Positions 1-6,234 of a stretch of 7,613 nt of DNA are shown piece after piece. The stretch spans positions 1 through 7,613 of the forward strand of contig JBMUAQ010000096.1 in assembly GCA_049454855.1 (NCBI GenBank), read 5' to 3'. The translations under genes were made by a program, and so were the position numbers. The DNA is from UBA2093 sp049454855 (GTDB lineage Bacteria > Actinomycetota > Acidimicrobiia > Acidimicrobiales > Ilumatobacteraceae). The notes below the pieces were generated by a model. It was not told where the DNA came from and did not search any database. It saw only the letters and a program-made list of their open reading frames with translations. Positions within the stretch are counted from its first letter, which is position 1, and every line of letters begins with the position of its first letter.

Positions 1-854
<854 letters not shown>

Positions 855-860
855 GGCGTC

Positions 861-866
861 ATTCTC
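861..866 (-). promoter_or_regulatory. Candidate -10 element of aceE
   Basis: On the minus strand GAGAAT (4 of 6 matches to TATAAT) ends exactly 6 nt before the GTG start at 854. That would place transcription initiation at or next to the start codon. The possible -35 (TTCATC, 17 bp upstream) is weak. A GGGAG overlapping this element could instead act as a Shine-Dalgarno sequence on a longer transcript, so the call is tentative. Confidence 0.35.
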
Positions 867-879
867 CCATGAGGGGGGT

Positions 880-915
880 CGTTGATGAAACGTCCCCGTG
901 GTGGGACAATCAACG
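880..915. promoter_or_regulatory. Inverted repeat in the aceE/rnhA divergent promoter region
   Basis: CGTTGAT (880-886) and ATCAACG (909-915) are perfect 7-bp inverted copies separated by 22 bp. Inside lies a second dyad, GTCCC (892-896) and GGGAC (903-907), whose centre is offset by 2 bp. The outer arms contain TTGAT on both strands, so each could be part of a -35 box or a site for a dimeric regulator. It lies in the middle of the 62-bp space between two divergent start codons, where an operator would be expected. No regulator is identified. Confidence 0.4.
882..910 (+). promoter_or_regulatory. Candidate promoter of rnhA
   Basis: TTGATG (882-887) and GACAAT (905-910) are separated by 17 bp, each with 4 of 6 consensus matches. 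The -10 element ends 6 nt before the ATG at 917, so the transcript would begin at or very near the start codon (leaderless). A GTGGGA at 901-906 could instead serve as a weak ribosome binding site on a longer transcript. Confidence 0.45.
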
Positions 916-916
916 A

Positions 917-1411
917 ATGTCCCCGCAGGCCGACCTCTTCAGCGACGAGCCGGGGGACGACGGCGCGTCCGGAACCGCGCCAAGGATCGTGGTGTACACG
1001 GACGGCGCATGCTCGGGGAACCCGGGGCCGGGCGGCTGGGCCTGGGCAACGTCTCCCGACGGTGCGTTGTCCGACAGCGGTGGTGAGGGTCACACCACGA
1101 ACCAGCGGATGGAGATCACCGCGGCATTCCGCGCGGTGCAGACCTTCATGGACGACCCGCGCACGCTCGAGATCGTCTCGGACTCAACGTACGTGGTGAA
1201 GTGCTTCACCGAGAACTGGTGGCGCGGCTGGCTGGCGCGCGGCTGGCGCAACAGCCAGAAACAACCGGTGGCCAACCGCGACCTGTGGGAGCCGTTCATC
1301 GAGGCGGTGAACACGCGGGGCCGGGTGGAGTTCCGCTGGGTGAAGGGCCACAGCGGTGACCCGATGAACGACCTCGTCGACCGCATGGCCGTGGCCCACA
1401 CCCTGGGGTAG
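917..1411 (+). CDS. rnhA: Ribonuclease HI with N-terminal clamp-motif tail
   Basis: RNase HI cuts the RNA strand of RNA-DNA hybrids (R-loops, primers) with two Mg ions. The 164-residue protein has all four catalytic acids: D29 in YTDGACSGNPGPGGW, E66 in MEITA, D89 in SDSTYV and D155 in NDLVDRMA. The active-site histidine is H145 in WVKGHSGD. The hybrid-binding segment WWRGWLARGW with RDLW is at 101-124. The start at 917 was chosen because the homologous domain begins near residue 23, and a -10-like hexamer ends 6 nt upstream. The frame stays open upstream with a possible ATG at 869, but that adds unconserved residues. Residues 4-8 read QADLF within an acidic, probably disordered tail, which fits the pentapeptide that binds the DNA polymerase III beta clamp. 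The gene is divergent from aceE and followed after 44 bp by a dehydrogenase gene. Confidence 0.95.
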   Translation: MSPQADLFSDEPGDDGASGTAPRIVVYTDGACSGNPGPGGWAWATSPDGALSDSGGEGHTTNQRMEITAAFRAVQTFMDDPRTLEIVSDSTYVVKCFTENWWRGWLARGWRNSQKQPVANRDLWEPFIEAVNTRGRVEFRWVKGHSGDPMNDLVDRMAVAHTLG

Positions 1412-1442
1412 CGCCGTTTCGTGCCCCGGGCCACCCGTTGCC

Positions 1443-1448
1443 TAGCGT
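1443..1448 (+). promoter_or_regulatory. Candidate -10 element of the short-chain dehydrogenase gene
   Basis: TAGCGT fits the actinobacterial TANNNT -10 pattern and ends 7 nt before the ATG at 1456. There is no Shine-Dalgarno-like sequence in between, which favours a leaderless start. No convincing -35 box is seen. The gene could also be read through from rnhA. Confidence 0.4.
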
Positions 1449-1455
1449 GTCGGGC

Positions 1456-2241
1456 ATGGAACTCAAGGGAACATCCGCAATCGTCACAGGTGGTGCCTCG
1501 GGCATCGGGGCGGCCTCCGTGCGCCTGCTCGCCAGGGCCGGGGCAAAGGTCGTCATCGCCGACCTCGAGCGCCAGCGCGAGACCGGTGAGGCACTCGCCA
1601 GGGAGGTCGGCAACGCCGCGTTCTGCCCGGTGGACGTGACCAACACGGACGACATCATCGCCGCCGTCGAGATGGCCAAGTCGATGGGCCCGTTGCGCGC
1701 ACTCGTGAACTCCGCCGGCATCGGCTGGGCACAGCGCACGATCGGCAAGGACGGCCAGTACGAGAGTGCCGCGAACCTCGAGGCCTTCAAGCGTGTCATC
1801 GCGATCAACCTCATCGGTACCTTCGATGCGATCCGCATCGCGGCCACGGCCATGAGCCAGACCGAGCCGCTGGAGGACGGCGAGCGCGGTGCCATCGTGA
1901 ACATCGCATCGGTGGCCGCGTTCGACGGCCAGATCGGGCAGAATGCCTACTCGGCGTCCAAGGGCGGCGTCGTCGGCATGACCCTCCCCGTGGCACGTGA
2001 CCTCGCCGCAGTCGGTGTGCGCGTGAACACGGTTGCCCCCGGCCTCATCGACACACCGATCTACGGCCAGGGTGATGCGAGCGAGGCGTTCAAGGCGCAG
2101 CTGCAGAAGGGTGTGCTCTTCCCGCAGAAGCTCGGCAAGCCCGAGCAGCTGGCATCGATGGTGCTCGAGTGCATCACGAACAGCTACATGAACGCCGAGA
2201 CCATCAGGGTCGACGGCGGCATCCGCATGCCACCCAAGTGA
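1456..2241 (+). CDS. Short-chain dehydrogenase, HSD10-like (type II 3-hydroxyacyl-CoA dehydrogenase family)
   Basis: A classical SDR of 261 residues that would oxidise or reduce a hydroxyl/keto group with NAD(H). Visible motifs are TGGASGIG at 11-18 (dinucleotide binding), D36 at the end of beta-2 (acidic, favouring NAD over NADP), D60 (adenine contact) and NSAG at 85-88. The catalytic residues are S152, Y165 and K169 (YSASK). The segments NIASVAAFDGQIGQ, MTLPVARDLA and the terminal DGGIRMPP closely resemble HSD17B10 (type II 3-hydroxyacyl-CoA dehydrogenase), as does the insert after NSAGIG. A role in beta-oxidation or branched-chain acyl-CoA breakdown is therefore likely, but the substrate cannot be read from sequence. 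The ATG was preferred to an upstream in-frame TTG at 1438 because MELKGTSAIVTGG is the normal SDR N-terminus. It is 30 bp upstream of the DUF3445 gene on the same strand. Confidence 0.9.
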   Translation: MELKGTSAIVTGGASGIGAASVRLLARAGAKVVIADLERQRETGEALAREVGNAAFCPVDVTNTDDIIAAVEMAKSMGPLRALVNSAGIGWAQRTIGKDGQYESAANLEAFKRVIAINLIGTFDAIRIAATAMSQTEPLEDGERGAIVNIASVAAFDGQIGQNAYSASKGGVVGMTLPVARDLAAVGVRVNTVAPGLIDTPIYGQGDASEAFKAQLQKGVLFPQKLGKPEQLASMVLECITNSYMNAETIRVDGGIRMPPK

Positions 2242-2258
2242 CCCCTCGTCACTGATCG

Positions 2259-2264
2259 GATAAC
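2259..2264 (+). promoter_or_regulatory. Weak candidate -10 element of the DUF3445 gene
   Basis: GATAAC (4 of 6 matches to TATAAT, but lacking the first and last T) ends 7 nt before the ATG at 2272, in the 30-bp gap after the dehydrogenase gene. No -35 is visible. Co-transcription with the upstream gene is at least as likely. Confidence 0.22.
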
Positions 2265-2271
2265 GGAACGG

Positions 2272-3159
2272 ATGATCGTCCCTCATCGGGACCCCTTCGT
2301 TCCCTTCGACAGGGAACCTGTGGGTTCCTCTCAGGTGCGGGCCCTCGCAGCGATACCCGACGAATGGATACCGCTGTCCTCGCACGCTGCACGACTGCGT
2401 GTGGGCGCGCGCAACCTGGATGCCGCCACATGGGTGTCACCAGTGGATGCTGACTGGCCGGCGACCCTCGCGATGAAGCGCGCGCTGGTGGCCGAGCGGC
2501 CCGCGGAGGTGGTGGCCTGTCTCGAGGGTGCCGAGGAAGCGTGCGACGAGGCAGCCGCCGGGGTGCTCGCGTCGTTGGGCGAGACACCGACGGGGGAGCA
2601 GGGCATCGATGCGCTCGTCGACACCGCGCTGCGGGTGGCCGACGACCTCTGCATCCTGCAGGACGGTGCCGACGGGGTGCCGAGACTGATGGCGGCCGTG
2701 CTGTGCTCGCCCAACAGGTGGCGACTCGCCGAGAAGATCGGGGGCACCATGGCCGCGATCCACTCACCGGTGGCGCGTTACGGGGTGGATCTGGACTCGC
2801 CGGTGAACGCCATGCTCGCGCGGCTCGCACCGGCGCGACCGGTGTGGCGCATCAACTGGGGCATCGCGAACCATCCCGCCCTGTTCCAGCCCGACACGCC
2901 CCCGCCGACCCCCGACATGGACCCGGCCGACATGTGGCTGCGCGTCGAGTGGCAGACGCTGCGCCGTCTGCCGGTGACGGGTGCCGTGCTGTTCGGCATC
3001 CGCACCCACCTCCAGACACTCGCCGACTTCGTCGCCACGCGGCCGCGACCATTGGTGGAGGACTTCGCCGACCTCGTGCTGAAGCTCCCGGAGGACGTCG
3101 CGGTGTACAAGAGCATCGCGCCGTACCGCGAGAGCATCCACTGGTACCTCACCCGTTGA
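2272..3159 (+). CDS. DUF3445 protein, haem-dependent oxidative N-demethylase alpha-subunit-like
   Basis: This 295-residue protein matches the DUF3445 family, which includes the haem-carrying alpha subunit of haem-dependent oxidative N-demethylase and the DmmA subunit of dimethylamine monooxygenase. Family-typical blocks are SPNRWRLAEKIGGTMAAIHSPV (about 146-167), RINWGIANHPALF (193-205) and LRVEWQTLRRLPVTGAVLF followed by GIRTHLQ (223-248). The last block normally reads RVERQTLRRLP; here residue 227 is Trp where Arg is usual. No signal peptide or membrane segment is evident, so it is probably a soluble cytoplasmic protein. None of the partner subunits (ferredoxin/flavodoxin reductase-like or folate-binding parts) is encoded nearby, so it acts alone or with distant partners; the substrate is unknown. 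It is convergent with argJ across a 10-bp gap containing no obvious terminator. Confidence 0.85.
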   Translation: MIVPHRDPFVPFDREPVGSSQVRALAAIPDEWIPLSSHAARLRVGARNLDAATWVSPVDADWPATLAMKRALVAERPAEVVACLEGAEEACDEAAAGVLASLGETPTGEQGIDALVDTALRVADDLCILQDGADGVPRLMAAVLCSPNRWRLAEKIGGTMAAIHSPVARYGVDLDSPVNAMLARLAPARPVWRINWGIANHPALFQPDTPPPTPDMDPADMWLRVEWQTLRRLPVTGAVLFGIRTHLQTLADFVATRPRPLVEDFADLVLKLPEDVAVYKSIAPYRESIHWYLTR

Positions 3160-3169
3160 AGCGTGCCCC

Positions 3170-4327
3170 TCAGGTGGTGTAGTCGGCGTTGATGCGCACG
3201 TACCCGTCGGTGAGGTCGCAGCCCCACACCGTGGCCGATGCATCACCGGTGAGCAGGCTCACGTGGATTCGCACCTCGTCGCCGCGCATGTACGCGCTCA
3301 ACCGTTCCAGACCTGCGGTATCGGGCATCGAGGGGTAGACCTCCTGGTCGCCGAACCGGATGACAACGTCGTCCTGGCGGATGTCGCCGTACTGACTGCA
3401 CTTGCCCACCGCCATCGCCACCCGGCCCCAGTTCGGGTCGGCCCCGTGCACCGCCGTCTTCACGAGCGGGGAGTTCACGATGGACTTCGCGACCGTCTTT
3501 GCCTGCTCCGCGTCGCGCGCACGGTCGACGGTGACCTCGATGAGCGTCTCGGCACCCTCGCCGTCGCGTGCCACCTGCCGGGTGAGTGACAGCAGCACCT
3601 CGTGCAGCGCCTCCTCGAACTCGGCGGCACCCACCTCGCCGGCCTCGCCGCTTGCCAGCACCACTGCGGTGTCGCTGGTGCTGGTGTCGGTGTCGACGGA
3701 CACGCAGTTCAACGTTCGGTCGACCACCCTGCGGAACACGGCATCCAGTTCCGCGGCGGGGACCTGCGCGTCGGTGAACACGAGCGCGATGAGGGTGGCC
3801 ATGTCGGGCTCGATCATGCCCACGCCCTTGGCGACGCCCACCACCCGCGCCGCCGAGCCGCGCACCTGCACCCCGTGGATCTTGTGCACGGTGTCGGTGG
3901 TCATGATCCCGTGCGCGACCTCTTCCGCGTCATTTCCCGGCAGCGGCGCGGGAAGGCCCGCGATGCCGGCACGGATGCGCTCCATCGGGTACTGCCGGCC
4001 GATCACTCCGGTGGACGCGAGCAGCACTTCGGACGGCGACAGGCCGAGCCGGGCCGCCACCGCGGTGACAATCTCGGTTGCGTTCGACGCCCCCTCGGCG
4101 CCGGTCGCCACGTTCGCGTTCTTCGACACCACCACCACGGCACGGTTCGCACCGTTCAGGTGCTGTCGCGACAGGAGCACCGACGGCCCGGCGAACAGGC
4201 TGCGGGTGAAGACGGCGGCCGACGTGGTGCCCGCAGGACCGGCCACCACGGTGAAGTCGCGGCTGTCGTCCTTCACGCCCACGTTCGTGACGTACGAGGT
4301 GAAGCCGCGCGGCAGGGGAACTGGCAC
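3170..4327 (-). CDS. argJ: Glutamate N-acetyltransferase / ornithine acetyltransferase (ArgJ family, OAT2-like)
   Basis: ArgJ moves the acetyl group from N-acetylornithine to glutamate in cyclic arginine synthesis. The 385-residue precursor is expected to self-cleave before the nucleophilic threonine T178 in KGVGMIEPDMAT, giving alpha and beta chains. Other visible family residues are T106-G107 in STGVIG (oxyanion hole), K167, E257 in DGEGAE, the block VHGADPNWGRV (293-303) and the C-terminal NADYTT (380-385). The segments FAGPSV, KNANVATG (in place of the usual NSGNANACTG), IGRQYPME and WGCDLTDGYV resemble, as I recall it, OAT2 of the clavulanic acid cluster more than textbook ArgJ. The GTG start at 4327 gives MPVPLPRGFTSYVTNVG, the normal N-terminal length. 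No other arg gene is in the window. The gene is divergent from the hydantoinase gene. Confidence 0.93.
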   Translation of the reverse strand: MPVPLPRGFTSYVTNVGVKDDSRDFTVVAGPAGTTSAAVFTRSLFAGPSVLLSRQHLNGANRAVVVVSKNANVATGAEGASNATEIVTAVAARLGLSPSEVLLASTGVIGRQYPMERIRAGIAGLPAPLPGNDAEEVAHGIMTTDTVHKIHGVQVRGSAARVVGVAKGVGMIEPDMATLIALVFTDAQVPAAELDAVFRRVVDRTLNCVSVDTDTSTSDTAVVLASGEAGEVGAAEFEEALHEVLLSLTRQVARDGEGAETLIEVTVDRARDAEQAKTVAKSIVNSPLVKTAVHGADPNWGRVAMAVGKCSQYGDIRQDDVVIRFGDQEVYPSMPDTAGLERLSAYMRGDEVRIHVSLLTGDASATVWGCDLTDGYVRINADYTT

Positions 4328-4377
4328 GCCCCAATACTTGCACCGCCGCCCCGTCGCGGCCCGCCTACGCTCGGTGC
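4328..4377. promoter_or_regulatory. 50-bp divergent promoter region of argJ and the hydantoinase gene
   Basis: This is the only non-coding sequence between two divergent GTG start codons. On the minus strand AAGTAT (4334-4339) ends 6 nt before the argJ start and is a weak -10 candidate. GCACCG (4340-4345) and CGGTGC (4372-4377) form a 6-bp inverted repeat spanning most of the space, which could be an operator but is short for GC-rich DNA. No Shine-Dalgarno sequence at normal spacing is seen for either gene. Confidence 0.35.
4366..4371 (+). promoter_or_regulatory. Candidate -10 element of the hydantoinase gene
   Basis: TACGCT fits TANNNT and ends 6 nt before the GTG at 4378. The intervening CGGTGC has no ribosome binding site, so a leaderless transcript is the simplest reading. 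A TTGCAC at 4338-4343 would be a -35 only with an unusually long 22-bp spacer. Confidence 0.42.
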
Positions 4378-5781
4378 GTGCGCACGTTGGTGACCGGGGG
4401 AACCGTGGTGAGGTCCACCGGCCGCAGCGAATCCGATGTGGTGTGCGAGAACGGCACGATCACGGCGGTGGTCCCGCGCGGCACCGTGACCCCGGCCGAG
4501 GGGGACACCGTTGTGGATGCGACCGGTTGCTGGGTGGTGCCGGGTGCCGTGGACCCGCACGTGCACATGCAGCTCGACACCGGTGCGACGGTCTCGTCGG
4601 ACACCTTCGAGTCGGGCACCATCGCGGCGGCGTTCGGCGGCACCACCACCATCGTCGACTTTGCCGAGCAGCGTGCCGGCGGCAACGTGCCGGAGAGCTT
4701 CGAGAAGCGCGCCGCCGAGGCGGCATCGCAGTGCGTGATCGACTGGGGACTCCACCAGGTGATCGGCGGCGTGACACCGCAGTCGCTGTTGGACGCCCGT
4801 TCGCTCGTGGAGCGCGAGGGTGTGTCGTCCATCAAGCTGTTCATGGCGTACCCCGGGCGTCTCTACAGCGACGACGGGCAGATCCTGCGCGCGCTGCAGA
4901 TGTGCGCCGCAAGCGGGATGATGGCCATGGTGCACGCCGAGAACGGGCTCGCGATCGACGTGCTGGTGGAGCAGGCCGTCGCCGCGGGCAACATCACGCC
5001 GGACTTCCACTCGCGCACGCGGCCACCGGAGCTCGAGGCCGAGGCGGTGCACCGTGCCGCCGTGCTGTCGCGGGTTGCCGGCAACGCGCCGCTCTACATC
5101 GTTCACCTGTCGTCGAAGCAGGCTCTCGACGAGGTGGTGTCGGCGCGCACGCGGGGCACCAACGTGTTCGCCGAGACGTGCCCGCAGTACCTGCATCTCT
5201 CCCTCGAGGAGCACCTGGGCAGGGGCTGGCCGGAGGGTGCCGCCTACATCTGCTCGACGCCGCTGCGATCGAGGGCCGAGGGGCACCATGCCACGCTGTG
5301 GGAGGGCCTGCGGGATGATTCGCTCGCGGTGGTGAGCACCGACCACTGTCCGTTCTGTCTGCGCGAACAGAAGCTGGCGAACGGGGAGTCCTTCAACGTG
5401 GTGCCGAACGGCATCGGGGGAGTGGAGCACAGGCTAGACCTCATCCACCAGGGCGTGGTTGCCGGGGAGATCACCCTCGAGCGCTGGGTGGAGGTCTGCA
5501 GCACCGCGCCGGCACGCCTGTTCGGACTCGCCCGAAAGGGTGACATCGCCATCGGTTTCGACGCCGACGTGGTGGTGTACGACCCGGCGGCGGTCACGCG
5601 CATCTCTGCGGACACGCACCACATGAACCTTGACCACTCGGCATACGAGGGGTTCGAACTGGACGGTGCCGTGCGCACCGTGGTGTCACGGGGAGAGGTG
5701 ATCGTCGACCGGGGCGAGTTCCTCGGTGCCAGGGGCCGTGGCCGCTACCTGCGCCGCGACGTGTCGCACGAGGTGCACTGA
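4378..5781 (+). CDS. Dihydropyrimidinase / D-hydantoinase family cyclic-amide hydrolase
   Basis: This metal-dependent amidohydrolase (467 residues, normal for the family) opens cyclic diamide rings such as dihydrouracil or 5-substituted hydantoins, giving N-carbamoyl amino acids. The binuclear metal site is complete: H61 and H63 (DPHVHMQ), K153 as the likely carboxylated lysine (SIKLFMAY), H186 (VHAENG), H243 (IVHLSS) and D322 (STDHCPF). Y158 in FMAYPG corresponds to the substrate-contacting tyrosine, and S293 plus N344 (CSTPLR; VPNGIGGVEHR) to the ring-binding residues. These features separate it from allantoinase and dihydroorotase, but the substrate cannot be decided. No carbamoylase, racemase or uracil-pathway dehydrogenase lies nearby. 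The GTG start gives MRTLVTGGTVV, the usual first strand. The gene is divergent from argJ and convergent with the SRPBCC gene. Confidence 0.92.
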   Translation: MRTLVTGGTVVRSTGRSESDVVCENGTITAVVPRGTVTPAEGDTVVDATGCWVVPGAVDPHVHMQLDTGATVSSDTFESGTIAAAFGGTTTIVDFAEQRAGGNVPESFEKRAAEAASQCVIDWGLHQVIGGVTPQSLLDARSLVEREGVSSIKLFMAYPGRLYSDDGQILRALQMCAASGMMAMVHAENGLAIDVLVEQAVAAGNITPDFHSRTRPPELEAEAVHRAAVLSRVAGNAPLYIVHLSSKQALDEVVSARTRGTNVFAETCPQYLHLSLEEHLGRGWPEGAAYICSTPLRSRAEGHHATLWEGLRDDSLAVVSTDHCPFCLREQKLANGESFNVVPNGIGGVEHRLDLIHQGVVAGEITLERWVEVCSTAPARLFGLARKGDIAIGFDADVVVYDPAAVTRISADTHHMNLDHSAYEGFELDGAVRTVVSRGEVIVDRGEFLGARGRGRYLRRDVSHEVH

Positions 5782-5791
5782 GCGGACTCAG
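5778..5791. terminator. Small palindrome spanning two convergent stop codons
   Basis: CTGAG-CGGA-CTCAG is a perfect 5-bp stem with a 4-nt loop, with the two TGA stops (hydantoinase on plus, SRPBCC on minus) in mirrored positions. It could act as a weak bidirectional terminator, but there is no U-tract on either side and the stem is short. Part of the symmetry follows automatically from two facing TGA codons. Confidence 0.2.
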
Positions 5792-6234
5792 CCGCCGAAG
5801 CGTGCGCGCAGGTTGTCGAGCGTCTTCTCGATTGACTTTGCGTTGTTCTCCTGGGCGCGCATCACCTTCAGCATCAGCGGCGAACGGTTGTTGGTCCAGT
5901 CGAACTGCTCGGTGACCTTCGTTCCGCCCTCGACAGGCTCCAGGATGTAGCGCCACACGTGGCCCCCGAAGTGGCGCCACGCGATGCGGCGGCCCTCCTC
6001 GAACTCCACGACCTCGTTCGTGATGCGGTAGGGCACCACGATGCGCATCTTCATGCCGAAGCGCGCGCCGAGCGACAGCCGCTCCGGGGCGTCGAGCTGG
6101 CTGTTGACCACCGAGCCCGACCCGTCGATCTCACAGTGACGGCGCGGGTCGGCGAGCAGGTCGAAGATCGCGCCGGGAGGGGAGGGAACCACGGTCGCGC
6201 GGCTCACCACCTTGTTGGGGTCGGTTGGCTTCAT
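5788..6234 (-). CDS. SRPBCC (START-like / polyketide cyclase 2) family protein
   Basis: A 148-residue single-domain protein of the SRPBCC fold, a hydrophobic ligand-binding cavity used by lipid carriers, cyclases and coenzyme-binding proteins. Visible features are the first strand and helix (SRATVVPSPPGAIFDLLADPRRH, about 11-33), a central beta-sheet (SLGARFGMKMRIVVPYRITNEV, 54-75; RRIAWRHFGGHVWRYILEP, 82-100), the strand GGTKVTEQFDW (103-113) and a long C-terminal helix (121-146). No signal peptide or membrane segment is present. The ATG overlaps the stop of the upstream FAD gene as ATGA, implying translational coupling. A GAGAAT 6 nt upstream lies inside the upstream coding sequence and is probably coincidence. 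The frame continues upstream, but a longer product would overlap the FAD gene heavily. The ligand is unknown; the operon partners suggest a hydrophobic substrate of the FAD enzyme. Confidence 0.88.
   Translation of the reverse strand: MKPTDPNKVVSRATVVPSPPGAIFDLLADPRRHCEIDGSGSVVNSQLDAPERLSLGARFGMKMRIVVPYRITNEVVEFEEGRRIAWRHFGGHVWRYILEPVEGGTKVTEQFDWTNNRSPLMLKVMRAQENNAKSIEKTLDNLRARFGG

Noticed and set aside
1090..2385. Long minus-strand open frame (431 codons) opposite rnhA and the dehydrogenase gene
   Set aside because: Its translation is Arg/His/Asp-rich with no recognisable domain and crosses two well-identified genes. GC-rich third positions leave the antisense frames open.
3160..3169. Terminator between the DUF3445 gene and argJ
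   Set aside because: Only 10 bp separate the stops, and I find no convincing stem-loop or T-tract around them.
3402..5318. Long plus-strand open frame (638 codons) opposite argJ and running into the hydantoinase gene
   Set aside because: Low-complexity Ala/Ser/Thr/Arg composition, no motifs, and it overlaps both a confident antisense gene and a confident sense gene in another frame.
4273..5430. Long minus-strand open frame (385 codons) opposite the hydantoinase gene
   Set aside because: His/Arg-rich translation without motifs; the sense strand encodes a complete amidohydrolase with all metal ligands.
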